DNA from: Paucibacter sp. KBW04
GTDB taxonomy: Bacteria > Pseudomonadota > Gammaproteobacteria > Burkholderiales > Burkholderiaceae_C
Assembly (NCBI RefSeq): GCF_003852425.1
Contig: NZ_QAJN01000013.1
Coordinates: 1-64,000, forward strand
Length of the DNA: 64,000 nt
Direction: 5' to 3'
Below the pieces are notes generated by a model, which did not search any database, had not been told where the DNA came from, and saw nothing but the letters and a program-made list of their open reading frames with translations. Below, piece after piece: positions 53,991 through 63,373 of this stretch. The stretch's first letter is position 1; every line of letters begins with the position of its first letter. The position numbers and the translations under genes are program-made.

Positions 53991-54362
53991 TCAGGCCGCC
54001 AAGCTCAGCTGGCGCAGCAGCAAATAAGCGCCGGCACGGTTGGTGGCGCAGGGAATGTTGTGCACATCACAGGCCCGCACCAGGGCGTTGATATCGGGTT
54101 CATGCGGCTGGGGCGTCATCGGGTCGCGCAGGAACACGACCGCATCGACCTCGCCCACCGCCAGGCGGGCGCCGATCTGCAAATCACCGCCATGCGGGCC
54201 GCTGAGCAGGCATTCCACCCTCAGGCCGCATTCGCGCTGCAAGCGCCCGCCGGTCGTGCCGGTGGCCATCAGCTGACAGCGCTGCAAAAAGGGGCTGAAC
54301 TCGGCCGCCAGGGCCACCATCTCGTTTTTCTTGCCGTCGTGGGCGATGAGCGCAATCTTCAT
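53991..54362 (-). CDS. mgsA: Methylglyoxal synthase
   Basis: A 123-residue enzyme converting dihydroxyacetone phosphate to methylglyoxal. Motifs: [17 protein letters not shown] (phosphate-site His/Lys), [60 protein letters not shown], all diagnostic. ATG at 54362 chosen; a GTG two codons earlier is possible. A TAAGAT -10-like hexamer lies seven bases upstream, with no Shine-Dalgarno sequence. Confidence 0.95.
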   Translation of the reverse strand: MKIALIAHDGKKNEMVALAAEFSPFLQRCQLMATGTTGGRLQRECGLRVECLLSGPHGGDLQIGARLAVGEVDAVVFLRDPMTPQPHEPDINALVRACDVHNIPCATNRAGAYLLLRQLSLAA

Positions 54363-54399
54363 GCTCACAATCTTAGGCCGCAGGAGTTACCGGCCAGCG

Positions 54400-55857
54400 T
54401 CAACTTGCGCGGACTGAAAGCGCCCCAAGCGGCAGGCTCAAACGCAGGCGACAGCCTACTTTGCCGGTTTGCACCCGCGCCGGCAGCAACTCGACCCGCC
54501 CGCCGTGTTGCAGCGCCACCGTGTGCACGATGGCCAGGCCCAAGCCCGTGCCCGCACTGCCCTCCCCGCGCTGAAAGCGTTCAAACAAGTGCTGCTGCTG
54601 GGCCTGACTCATGCCGACGCCATCGTCCTCAAGTTCCAGAAAGGCCTCGGCGCCGTCGCGGCCGCAGCGTATCCACAGCTGCTGCGCCCCGGCGTGCATC
54701 AAGGCGTTGTCCAGCAGATTGCTCAGCAAGTCTTGCAAGTCGTTCTGCCGCCCCTGCACCAGTACCGAGTCCAGCTCAAACTGCAGGCTCACCCCCTGGC
54801 GGCTCGCCGCGTCGAAGAAATCATTGGCTCCTTGCTCCGCCAGCTCACGCAAATCCAGCCGCTGCAAAGGCTCTTGCAAAGCCAGCTCGGCCTTGCTGCG
54901 GGCTTGGCTCAGCAGCTTGTCCACCAGGCGGCGCATGCGGGCCAGGGCGGCGTCGATGCGCTCCTGGCGCTGGGCGCCCGTGGCCTGGCCCGAGTCCTGC
55001 CGAGCCAATTCCAGCTGCAAGGACAAACCCGCCAACGGCGTGCGCATCTGATGCGCCACATCGTTGACGAAGCTGCGCTGCGCTTGGGCCAGGCGCTGCA
55101 AGCGCAGTAACCAGGCATTCATGGCCCGCAACAAGGTGCGCAACTCCTGTGCCTGGCCCTCCTCGGGCAGGGCTTGCAAATCAGCCGGTGCGCGTTGCTC
55201 AATCTGTCGGGCCAGGTGCTCCAAGGGCCGCAAGGCCTGGCGGGTCACCAGATAAACCGTCAACAAAGCCGCCGCCCACAAGGCCAAGCCCAGCGCGGCG
55301 GAGTGCTTCAGAATCTGGCGTGCGGCGGCCTCCCGCTTGCGCAAGGTCTCGGCCACGATCACCAGGGCCCGGGAGTCCGGGCCCTGAGCATCCAGACGCA
55401 AGAGACGCAGATTGTTCCCCTCGCAGCTCAGATTCAGCAGCACGGGGGTCGAGGGCCGGCCTGGGCTTCTCAGAACCGCCGGACTCGATGCCGGGGCGCT
55501 GGCCGCCAGGCAATGCAACAGACCCTCATCGCCCCAGATCAGTCGGTCTGGCCCCGCGCTCGCTTGCTGGGCGACGACAAAGTGCATCTGGTCCTGCGTG
55601 TCGGTCTGCAGAATGGCTTGCGCCGACCAGGGCAGGTCCACGTCCAGATCGTTGTCGCTGTCCAGCTCGATGCGCGCCGCCAAAGCCACGGCCGAATTCA
55701 GCAAACCCTGATCAAAAGCCTGGTCGGCGACATTCAAGGCCTGCTCATAGTTGATCAGCAGGGCCAGCCCCAAGACCAGGCTGAGCGCCAGGGCCAGACC
55801 CAGCATCAGGCGCCGCCGAATTGAATCGGGCCAGGCCCGCAGCGAGGCCATCATCAT
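54400..55857 (-). CDS. Two-component sensor histidine kinase
   Basis: A 485-residue inner-membrane kinase of the TctE/QseC-like class. Membrane helices near residues 15-35 and 170-190 bracket a 130-residue periplasmic sensor; then HAMP, the H-box VNDVAHQMRTPLAGL (phospho-His), N-box LLSNLLDNALMHA and G-boxes DDGVGMS and GTGLGLAIVHTV. It overlaps the response-regulator stop (ATGA). The ligand is unknown. Confidence 0.93.
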   Translation of the reverse strand: MMMASLRAWPDSIRRRLMLGLALALSLVLGLALLINYEQALNVADQAFDQGLLNSAVALAARIELDSDNDLDVDLPWSAQAILQTDTQDQMHFVVAQQASAGPDRLIWGDEGLLHCLAASAPASSPAVLRSPGRPSTPVLLNLSCEGNNLRLLRLDAQGPDSRALVIVAETLRKREAAARQILKHSAALGLALWAAALLTVYLVTRQALRPLEHLARQIEQRAPADLQALPEEGQAQELRTLLRAMNAWLLRLQRLAQAQRSFVNDVAHQMRTPLAGLSLQLELARQDSGQATGAQRQERIDAALARMRRLVDKLLSQARSKAELALQEPLQRLDLRELAEQGANDFFDAASRQGVSLQFELDSVLVQGRQNDLQDLLSNLLDNALMHAGAQQLWIRCGRDGAEAFLELEDDGVGMSQAQQQHLFERFQRGEGSAGTGLGLAIVHTVALQHGGRVELLPARVQTGKVGCRLRLSLPLGALSVRAS

Positions 55858-56522
55858 TCCCTCGCCACCAAGCGATAGCCCACACCGCGTACGGTGTCCA
55901 GCTGCAGGCCAGCATTCACCAGCTTGCCGCGCAGGCGGGAAATATGGGACTCCAAGGCGTTGGCAGAGACATCGCGGTCCCACTGGCTCAAGCCCTGAGC
56001 CAGCTTGCGCTTGGGCACGATCTTGGGGCTGCTGAGGCACAGATCCAGCAGCAACGCCCATTCCTTGGGCGTCAGGGCCAGGGGCTCGGCCCCCAAGCTC
56101 GCCACTTGCTGGGCGGTGTCCAAGCTCAGACGGCCCAGCTGGATCAAGGCATGCTGGGCGGCGGCATGGCGGCGGCACAGGGCGCGCAAGCGGGCCAGCA
56201 GCTCGGGCAGCACAAAGGGTTTGACCAGATAGTCATCGGCACCGAGGTCCAGGCCACGCACCCGGTCTTGCCAGTCGCTGCGCGCCGTCAGCAAGAGCAC
56301 GGGCAGGCCGTGACCGCGGGCACGCAATCGGCGCAGAACCTGCAGCCCATCCAGATCGGGCAGGCCCAGATCCAAGATCAAGGCGTCATAGGCCACCGCC
56401 TCCAAGGCCGCCAAACCCAGCTCGCCACGCGCGAAAACATCCACCGCATAAGTTTGGGCGGCCAAGGCTTCGCTCAGGCCCGCTTGCAAAGCTTCGTCGT
56501 CTTCAATCAAGAGCACACGCAT
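55854..56522 (-). CDS. OmpR-family response regulator
   Basis: A 222-residue regulator with receiver domain (acidic pocket EDD, phospho-acceptor Asp51 in LILDLGLPDLDG, Lys in LVKPF) and a winged-helix effector (LTPKEWALLLDLCLSSPKIVPKRKLAQGL; NALESHISRLRGKL; VRGVGYRL). Partner of the sensor kinase encoded next. Confidence 0.94.
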   Translation of the reverse strand: MRVLLIEDDEALQAGLSEALAAQTYAVDVFARGELGLAALEAVAYDALILDLGLPDLDGLQVLRRLRARGHGLPVLLLTARSDWQDRVRGLDLGADDYLVKPFVLPELLARLRALCRRHAAAQHALIQLGRLSLDTAQQVASLGAEPLALTPKEWALLLDLCLSSPKIVPKRKLAQGLSQWDRDVSANALESHISRLRGKLVNAGLQLDTVRGVGYRLVARE

Positions 56523-56714
56523 GGGCCATCCTTCTCGATCTTGTTCTCGCTTTCACTCTCAGCTTCAGCTGCAGCTTCAGGCCTGAAGCGAGGCCCTGCC
56601 CGGCCCTCAAACACAAGCTAGGGGGGACACAACAGCGGCCAGGCTGCCGACAGCTTTCTGACAGGCACACAAAGCTAGGCTTCCACTCGCCCCCTCTTTT
56701 GTGCTGGATTCATC

Positions 56715-57785
56715 ATGCAGAGAAAAGCTTTCGCCCCGCTTGCCGCCGCGCTATCACTCGCCGCTCTGCCCTTGCTGGCGCAGGCCACCGCCACCTACGG
56801 CTCCCTGGCCAACTTCGATTCGGTCAATGACACGGGGCATACCGCCCATGGCTTTGAGATCGAGTTGGAGGGGATTCATCGGTCTGAGATCACCGATGTG
56901 TTCGGGCTCAACCGCAATTTCGGCACCGCCTCGCCAGGCGATGTCGAGCGCTACGGCCTGCCCACGATCAGCGATCTGCTGGACGCCAACGGCAATGTGA
57001 TCGGCTCACGCATCACCTACAAGGCCAGCTACAACAACGGCCAGTGGAGCGCGGGCACGGACTCGGGCGTGTTCAACACGCCGGGTGAGAGCTGCTGGGC
57101 CTTTGGCAATGTGGGCTATCCCAATGTGCCTTGCGACCACTTCGGCGTCAGCACCGTCGGCCAGGCCACCGCCACCCGGTATAGCTGGTTGGTCGAGTCG
57201 GGCACGCCCGGTACCTTGGTCGCGGCCAATGTGGCAATTCCTTCGGTGACCTTCACGCCGCCAGTCGCAGCAGCCCCGGTGGTGGCGGTGATTCAGGCGC
57301 AAAGAGTCGACCCGGTGGTGCCGCAAAACAATGCCTTCTGGGTCAAGATCGTTCAAACCACCTTGCCAGAGAACGTGGACCTGAACGATCTGCTGGGCGG
57401 CCACCATGCCCATGAGAACCCCGGTGTGGCCGGTCTGGGCGATGTGGGTGAGACCGAGATCGAGTGGCAGGTCTTGCAACCCGGCTTTGTCGACGAGGTC
57501 AGCAAGGCGGTGGACCTGAAGGGCAACCCATCCATGGCCGTGCGCTTCGAGTTCTTCAAGTATCTGGGCCGCTTCGACGACGAGGGCCTGGTCGACCCGC
57601 TGGCTTCGCAGACCCCGCACGGCAATGTACTCAATGAGTTCGTCGGCAACTATGTGGGCGAGCAGATCGCCGGCTTCAATGCAGTGCAAGCGGTGCCCGA
57701 ACCAGCCCCCGCCAGCCTTTTGCTGAGCGGCCTGAGCGCCTTGCTCTTGGTCCGGCGGCGCCGCTCGGTCAAGGGTTTGAGCTAG
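56715..57785 (+). CDS. PEP-CTERM sorted exported protein
   Basis: A 356-residue protein with signal peptide (FAPLAAALSLAALPLLAQATA) and a C-terminal VPEPAPASLLLSGLSALLLV-RRRR sorting signal. The mature part is beta-rich with paired Cys (ESCWAFGN, VPCDHFG) and a His-rich GGHHAHENP segment that could bind metal. It lies 192 bases from, and divergent to, the response regulator gene, so it is a plausible target. No exosortase in the window. Confidence 0.85.
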   Translation: MQRKAFAPLAAALSLAALPLLAQATATYGSLANFDSVNDTGHTAHGFEIELEGIHRSEITDVFGLNRNFGTASPGDVERYGLPTISDLLDANGNVIGSRITYKASYNNGQWSAGTDSGVFNTPGESCWAFGNVGYPNVPCDHFGVSTVGQATATRYSWLVESGTPGTLVAANVAIPSVTFTPPVAAAPVVAVIQAQRVDPVVPQNNAFWVKIVQTTLPENVDLNDLLGGHHAHENPGVAGLGDVGETEIEWQVLQPGFVDEVSKAVDLKGNPSMAVRFEFFKYLGRFDDEGLVDPLASQTPHGNVLNEFVGNYVGEQIAGFNAVQAVPEPAPASLLLSGLSALLLVRRRRSVKGLS

Positions 57786-57914
57786 CCCAACAAGCCCTTC
57801 CGGCTGCGCTACTAATGGAAACATTGAGCGCATTGCCGCTTTAAAAGCGGGCGCGCACAATCGCCAGCGCTTCGCGCCAAGTCCGTCAACCCTGCTTATT
57901 TCAGGAGTCCCGAC

Positions 57915-58355
57915 ATGCCGTCCTACACCCTTAATGTCAATGGCAAAGATCATGTGGTGAGCGTCAGCAGCAGTTCCATGCCCCTGCTGTGGGTGCTGCG
58001 CGATGTGATCGGACTGACCGGCACCAAATACGGTTGCGGCATCGAAATCTGCGGGGCCTGCACCGTCTGGCTCAATGGCCAGCCCGAGAAATCCTGCGAT
58101 GTGGATGTGTCTTCGGCCGCAGGCAAGCGCATCACCACCATCGAAGGCCTGTCCGCCGACCGCAGTCACCCGGCGCAAAAGGCTTGGATCCTGCATCAGG
58201 TGCCGCAATGCGGCTACTGTCAGTCCGGCATGTTGATGCGGGTGGCCGGGGCCATGGCCGCTGGCCATCACGGCAGCAGCATCGCCAGCGAGGTGAACAA
58301 CGTCTGTGTGTGCGGTACCTATCCGCGCATCAAGACCGCCGTCAGCGGCCTTTGA
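57915..58355 (+). CDS. Molybdenum hydroxylase small subunit, 2[2Fe-2S] (IorA-like)
   Basis: A 146-residue iron-sulfur subunit of the xanthine-oxidase family. N-terminal plant-ferredoxin cluster ligands lie in KYGCGIEICGACTVWLNGQPEKSC; the second cluster in QCGYCQSGM and CVCGTYPRI. Similar to the alpha subunit of isoquinoline 1-oxidoreductase. It passes electrons from the Mo centre. aggag ribosome-binding site; co-transcribed with the large subunit 25 bases on. Confidence 0.93.
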   Translation: MPSYTLNVNGKDHVVSVSSSSMPLLWVLRDVIGLTGTKYGCGIEICGACTVWLNGQPEKSCDVDVSSAAGKRITTIEGLSADRSHPAQKAWILHQVPQCGYCQSGMLMRVAGAMAAGHHGSSIASEVNNVCVCGTYPRIKTAVSGL

Positions 58356-58380
58356 GCGATCTGCACAGGAGGCTTGCGCC

Positions 58381-60648
58381 ATGAACACCACCCCGACTTC
58401 ATCCATCCCCTGCAACGCAGCTGAAGGCCTGGACCGACGCCAGTTCCTCGCCACCAGCAGCGGCCTGACCCTGGGCTTTTTCTTGTCCAGCAAGACGGAG
58501 GAGGCGCAGGCGGCCGGCTCCACGCTCTCACGCCCCACGGTGATCAACACCTGGCTGAGCATCAATGTCGACAACAGCATCAACCTCACGGTAGGCGCCT
58601 CCGATATGGGTCAGGGCTCGCCCTCGGGCCTGGCTCAGGTGCTGTGCGAAGACCTGATGGTGGACCCCAGCCGCATCACCGTCTTGCAAGGTGCCCCCAC
58701 CGTGGCCGCACCGGCGCCGATTGGAACGGCCATCAACACGGTGGGCAGCGGGGTGACGCGTGGCAACTTCTGGAAGTTGCGGGACGCCGCGGCCATCGCA
58801 CGCGAGACCCTGGTGAACGCCGCCATGCTGCGCTTGGGTGACAACAATCGCGATCACTACACGGTGGAGAACGGCCGCATCCGCCACATCAACGGCAAGT
58901 CCGTCAGCTATGGCGATGTGGCCAGAGCGGCCTCCCAGCTCAGCCCCCCGGCCAGCGCGCCCCTGGTGCCGGATGCGCAGCTGCGCTACATCGGCAAGAC
59001 CATCCCGCGAGTCGACATCCCGGCCAAGGTGGACGGCAGCGCCGTCTACGGCCTCGATGTGCGGGTGCCGGGCATGCTTTACGCCGTCATCAAACATTGC
59101 CCCAGCTTTGGCGGCACCCTCGCCGCTGTGCCGCCCACGCCCGCAGGCATGACGGCCGTCGTGCCCACCAAGGTCGCAGCCGGCACGGCGCGCGGCAGCG
59201 AGCTGGTGGGCGCCATCAATGCCCTGGCCGTTGTCGGCCCCACCACCTGGGACGCTTGGCAAGCCGCCCGCCGCCTCAACCCGCAATGGACCCTGCCCGC
59301 CAATGCGGCCTCGCTCAACAGCGCCCAATTCATGAGCGACGCCCAGGCCTTGTTGAGCAGCGCGCCCGCTTACGTGGCGGGCGCGGCCAACCCGCCGGGC
59401 ACGGCCTACATCGTGGAGCGCAGCACCGCCGATGTCGACTTGGCCCTGAGTAACTCGGCCCAGCAAATCGAGGCCAGCTACAGCCTGCCTTATGTGGCCC
59501 ATGCCTGCCTGGAAGTGCTCAACTGCACGGTGGACTATGTGGCCGGCCAGCGCTGCGAGGTCTGGGCGCCGACCCAATCCGCCAAGAGCGCGCTGACGGT
59601 AGTGATGGCCCTCACCGGCATGGCCGCCAATCAAATCATCTTCCACACCACCTCACTGGGCGGTGGCCTGGGCCGCAAGGCCGAGGTGGACTTCATCAGC
59701 CAGGCCGTGCAGGTCGCCATGGCCGTGGGCCGGCCGGTCAAGCTGATGTGGCCGCGCGAGGAAGACTTCACCCGCGACGTCTATCGCCCCATGGCCCTGG
59801 TGCGAGTGCGTGCCGGCCTGGATGCCAACAAGGCCATCACCGGCTGGCGCTATCGCAATGTCTCGCCCTCCATCCTCGGTCAGCGCGGAGCGGTCCTGGG
59901 CGCCACCGGCGACAGCCAGGGCTCGGAGGGCTCTAACGCCCTGCCCTATAGCTTTGGCGCCAACCTGGTCGAATGGGTCAGCCATACCTCGCCCATCCCG
60001 GTGGGTTTCTGGCGCTCGGTGGGCGCTTCCATCAATACCTTTGCGGTCGAGTCCATGATGGACGAGCTGGCCGCCGCCGCCGGCCAAGACCCCTATCAAT
60101 TCCGCCGCGCTCGCCTCACCAACCCGCGTTGGATCGCCGTGTTGGAAGCGGCGGCCAATGCCGCCAGCTGGGGCAGCCCCGGCCCCGCCGGCACGGCCAA
60201 GGGCATCGCCATTGGCACGGCCTTCAACACCATCGTGGCCCAGGTGGTCGAGGTCAGCCAGGGCACGGGTGGCCCCAAGGTGACGCGAGTCTGGGTGGCG
60301 GTTGACCCCTATCTGGTCGTCAACCCCGGCTCGGTGGAAGCACAAATCATGGGTGGCGTCGTGCACGCCTTGAACGCCACGCTTTACGGCCGCCAGACCT
60401 TTGTGAACGCTGCGGCCCAGGTCAAGAACTTCAACAACAGCCGCATGATCCGCCTGCGCGAGATGCCCACGGTGCAGGTGATTCTGATGCCTCAGCCCAC
60501 GGCCATGAACCGGGCCAACACCATTGGCGGCATCGGCGAGCTGGGCGTGCCCACCTTCGCGCCGGCCCTGGCCAACGCCTGGTTCAAGCTGACTGGAGCG
60601 AGGGTGCGCAGCCTGCCCTTCTTCCCCACGGCCACGATGTCAGATTGA
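58381..60648 (+). CDS. Molybdopterin-binding large subunit (IorB-like), Tat-exported
   Basis: A 755-residue aldehyde-oxidase/xanthine-dehydrogenase family subunit. A twin-arginine signal (LDRRQFLATSSGLTLGFFLS) implies folded export to the periplasm. Cofactor regions include TLTVGASDMGQG-like NLTVGASDMGQGSPSGLAQVL, TSLGGGLGRKAEVDF, PIPVGFWRSVGASINTFAVES and IGGIGELGVPT. Resembles the beta subunit of isoquinoline 1-oxidoreductase; the substrate here is unknown. aggagg ribosome-binding site. No cytochrome subunit or Mo-chaperone gene is adjacent. Its 3' end overlaps the convergent kinase gene by 9 bases. Confidence 0.92.
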   Translation: MNTTPTSSIPCNAAEGLDRRQFLATSSGLTLGFFLSSKTEEAQAAGSTLSRPTVINTWLSINVDNSINLTVGASDMGQGSPSGLAQVLCEDLMVDPSRITVLQGAPTVAAPAPIGTAINTVGSGVTRGNFWKLRDAAAIARETLVNAAMLRLGDNNRDHYTVENGRIRHINGKSVSYGDVARAASQLSPPASAPLVPDAQLRYIGKTIPRVDIPAKVDGSAVYGLDVRVPGMLYAVIKHCPSFGGTLAAVPPTPAGMTAVVPTKVAAGTARGSELVGAINALAVVGPTTWDAWQAARRLNPQWTLPANAASLNSAQFMSDAQALLSSAPAYVAGAANPPGTAYIVERSTADVDLALSNSAQQIEASYSLPYVAHACLEVLNCTVDYVAGQRCEVWAPTQSAKSALTVVMALTGMAANQIIFHTTSLGGGLGRKAEVDFISQAVQVAMAVGRPVKLMWPREEDFTRDVYRPMALVRVRAGLDANKAITGWRYRNVSPSILGQRGAVLGATGDSQGSEGSNALPYSFGANLVEWVSHTSPIPVGFWRSVGASINTFAVESMMDELAAAAGQDPYQFRRARLTNPRWIAVLEAAANAASWGSPGPAGTAKGIAIGTAFNTIVAQVVEVSQGTGGPKVTRVWVAVDPYLVVNPGSVEAQIMGGVVHALNATLYGRQTFVNAAAQVKNFNNSRMIRLREMPTVQVILMPQPTAMNRANTIGGIGELGVPTFAPALANAWFKLTGARVRSLPFFPTATMSD

Positions 60649-61995
60649 GGCCCCAGGCCAATCGATCTGCACCGCCAAGCCCCCCAGCTCGGCCGAGCGC
60701 GAAAGCTGCACCCGCCCGCCATGCGCCGCCACGATGCGGCGCACGATGGACCAGCCCAGGCCACTGCCGGGCTGCTCATGGCCCAGCACGCGGAAAAAAC
60801 GTTCGCCCAGGCGCTGCAGATCTGACTCGCTCATGCCTGGGCCACTGTCCGCCACGGTGAGCCGCACGCGGTCTGCGGCGCGCTCAAGCCTCAAGCGAAT
60901 CTGCGCCCCGTTCGGGCTGTAGCGAATCGCGTTGTCCAGCAGATTGCGCAGCAGGGCCGCGAGCAAGCTGGCATTGCCCGCGAGCATGAACAAGCCTGGC
61001 GCATCGACCGCCACGGTCTGCCCCTTCTGTACCGCCTGCACGGCCTGCTGAGCCACTTGCTCGCGCAGCAAGGGCGCCAGATCCAAGGCCTGCAAAGGCG
61101 GCGCTTCGCCGGACTCCAGCCGCGACAAGGTCAGCAGTTGGTCGACCAGATGGCTGGCACGATCGCAGCCCGCCAAGGTCGCTTGCAGGGCATGCTCGCG
61201 CAGGCCAGCCTCGGGCTCGGCCAGGGCCACCTGGGCCTGGGTGCGGATGGCGGCAATGGGCGTGCGCAACTCATGGGCGGCATCGGCGGTAAACCGGCGC
61301 TCGGCCGCCATCAGCTCGGCGATGCGCTGGAACAAGCCGTTCAAGGCCGTCAGCATGGGCTGCATCTCGCGCGGCGCTTGGCTCGCGTCGAGTGCATGCA
61401 AATCACCCGCCGGGCGCTGGGCCAGCTCCTGCCCCATGCGCCGCATGGGCGCAAAGCCGCGCCTCACCCCCCACCACAAGCCGACTGCCAGCAGCGGCAG
61501 GGCCAAGAGCATGGGCCACAAGGTGCTGCGCAAAACGGCCCAGAGAATCGAGTCGCGCGAGGCGATTTGCTCGCCCACCAAGACCTGCACATCGCGCTCC
61601 TGGCCGCGCGTAGCGAAGACTCGCCAGCTGAGCCCGTCCAACACCACCGTTTGAAAGCCCTGCTTGCGCGCCTCACGCAAATCCAGCATAGGCGCCACCG
61701 GCGCATTGGCCGAGCGCAAGGCCAGCTCGCCCTCGTGAAAGACCTGAAACGCCACCTTGGGCGCGTAGTGATGCAGGCTGGGCGTGTCCAGCTCATGCGC
61801 GTCCTCGGCCAGGTCGTGGGACTGCTGCACCACCAGCAAGGCGGCGGCCTGGGCCAGATGGCTGTCCAGCAACTCTGTCAACTCGTGCCGGGCATCAAAC
61901 CAGGTCAGCAGCGCCGTGCTGAGCCACACCGCCCCCACCAGGGCCAGCACCCAGGCCAAGAGCCGGCCTTGCAAGGAATGGGCATGACGCGACAT
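60640..61995 (-). CDS. Sensor histidine kinase (QseC-like)
   Basis: A 451-residue kinase with helices near 12-32 and 160-180, a periplasmic sensor between them, HAMP (FAPMRRMGQELAQRP), H-box FTADAAHELRTPIAAIRTQ, N-box LLRNLLDNAIRYSP, and G-boxes DSGPGMS and GSGLGWSIVRRIV. The start overlaps the regulator stop (TGATG). It is in line with the cytochrome genes upstream and likely controls them. Confidence 0.93.
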   Translation of the reverse strand: MSRHAHSLQGRLLAWVLALVGAVWLSTALLTWFDARHELTELLDSHLAQAAALLVVQQSHDLAEDAHELDTPSLHHYAPKVAFQVFHEGELALRSANAPVAPMLDLREARKQGFQTVVLDGLSWRVFATRGQERDVQVLVGEQIASRDSILWAVLRSTLWPMLLALPLLAVGLWWGVRRGFAPMRRMGQELAQRPAGDLHALDASQAPREMQPMLTALNGLFQRIAELMAAERRFTADAAHELRTPIAAIRTQAQVALAEPEAGLREHALQATLAGCDRASHLVDQLLTLSRLESGEAPPLQALDLAPLLREQVAQQAVQAVQKGQTVAVDAPGLFMLAGNASLLAALLRNLLDNAIRYSPNGAQIRLRLERAADRVRLTVADSGPGMSESDLQRLGERFFRVLGHEQPGSGLGWSIVRRIVAAHGGRVQLSRSAELGGLAVQIDWPGASI

Positions 61996-62663
61996 CAGGG
62001 CGCCCGCTGGCGGGTCAGCAGATAACCCACACCTCGCACGGTCTGAATCAGGCCGGCACCCAGCTTCTTGCGCAGATGGTGCACATGCACCTCCACCGCA
62101 TTGCTGTCCACCTCTGAGCCCCAGCTGTAGAGATGCTGCTCCAGCTGCTCGCGCGACAAGACCCGGTCGGCGTTCAACATCAAGGCATGCAGCAAATCGA
62201 ACTCGCGTATCGACAGGCTCAGCTCCTGGCCGTTTTGCCTCACGCTGCGGCCGGCGGGGTCCAGCTGCACGTCTTGCACGCTAAGCGTTTCCTGCGGCTG
62301 GCCGTGGGCACGGCGCACCAGGGCGCGCAGGCGGGCGGCCAACTCCTGCAGATCGACCGGCTTGATGACGTAGTCGTCCGCCCCGGCGTCCAGGCCGCGC
62401 ACCCGCTCGGGCAGGGCGTCACGGGCCGTCAGCACCAAGACCGGCAGCGTGAGGCCCGCGCGACGCAAGGCCATCAACACCTCCATGCCGTCCAGCTTGG
62501 GCAGGCCCAGGTCCAGCACCAGGGCGGCGTAGTCCTGGGCGCGGGCCTCGCGCTCGGCCGCCAGGCCGTCGCGCACCCAATCGACTTGAAAACCCAGCTG
62601 GCGCAGGCCGGCGCGCAGGCCATCGCCCAACAGGGGGTCATCTTCGGCAAGCAGGATTCGCAT
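61995..62663 (-). CDS. OmpR-family response regulator (QseB-like)
   Basis: A 222-residue regulator: receiver with Asp51 in LVLDLGLPKLDG and Lys in VIKPVDLQEL, then winged helix (LSIREFDLLHALMLNADRVLSREQLEQHLYSWGSEVDSNAVEVHVHHLRKKLGAGLIQTVRGVGYLL). Starts 14 bases after the cytochrome b561 stop; same operon. Confidence 0.94.
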   Translation of the reverse strand: MRILLAEDDPLLGDGLRAGLRQLGFQVDWVRDGLAAEREARAQDYAALVLDLGLPKLDGMEVLMALRRAGLTLPVLVLTARDALPERVRGLDAGADDYVIKPVDLQELAARLRALVRRAHGQPQETLSVQDVQLDPAGRSVRQNGQELSLSIREFDLLHALMLNADRVLSREQLEQHLYSWGSEVDSNAVEVHVHHLRKKLGAGLIQTVRGVGYLLTRQRAP

Positions 62664-62677
62664 GGCTGGATTCTGGC

Positions 62678-63373
62678 TCAGTCATCGTCGTCATGGCTTT
62701 GAGTCTGGCTGGCCGTCGGCAACAAGCTGCCTGCCTGCGTCCACTGCCAGCTCCAGAAGCCCAGCACCGCCACCAGAATGAGCGCGGCCACGCTGGCCCA
62801 GGCGCTGCGTATGCCTTGCTCGGGCGCGGCGTTCTTGCGGCCGGTGAGCATGGACTTGGGCAGGTTTTCGCGATGCAGGCGGCTGGAGACGATCACGCCC
62901 AGCACATGGACGGCGATCACGGCGATCAGGCCGCTTGCCAGCAGCTCATGCGCTTCTTCCAGCCAATCGCCACCCAGCTCGTTGTAGTTGGCCCAGCCAC
63001 TCAAGACCAAGCCCAAGCCCAGGCCCAGCATCGCGACGATGGCCAGGGCACCGGCCGGGTTGTGGCCCACATGGTGCTCGGGGCTGCCGCTGAGCAAGGA
63101 GCGCAGATAGCGCAGCACCGCCTGCGGCCCTTTGACGAAGTTGGCAAAGCGCGCATAGCGGCTACCGATCAAGCCCCAGAGCAGGCGGAACACCAGCAGG
63201 CCACCAAAGGTATAGCCCAGGCTGACGTGGACCAGGCGCCAGGTCTCGCTCTCGGCCGTCAGGTAAGCGCCGGCAAAGCTCAAGACCATCAACCAATGCA
63301 CCAGGCGCTGCGGCAGATCCCAGACCAGACGCGGCGCGAGGGCATTAGCGGGGGATGCGGATGTGGCGTTCAT
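62678..63373 (-). CDS. Cytochrome b561-type membrane protein
   Basis: A 231-residue di-heme cytochrome b with four main helices: VWDLPQRLVHWLMVLSFAGAYLT, LVHVSLGYTFGGLLVFRLLWGLIGSRYARF, NPAGALAIVAMLGLGLGLVLSGW and HELLASGLIAVIAVHVLGVIVSSRLHREN, with paired histidines for heme. A fifth helix and acidic tail (HDDDD) end it. It probably links the quinone pool to the diheme cytochrome c encoded immediately upstream. Confidence 0.9.
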   Translation of the reverse strand: MNATSASPANALAPRLVWDLPQRLVHWLMVLSFAGAYLTAESETWRLVHVSLGYTFGGLLVFRLLWGLIGSRYARFANFVKGPQAVLRYLRSLLSGSPEHHVGHNPAGALAIVAMLGLGLGLVLSGWANYNELGGDWLEEAHELLASGLIAVIAVHVLGVIVSSRLHRENLPKSMLTGRKNAAPEQGIRSAWASVAALILVAVLGFWSWQWTQAGSLLPTASQTQSHDDDD

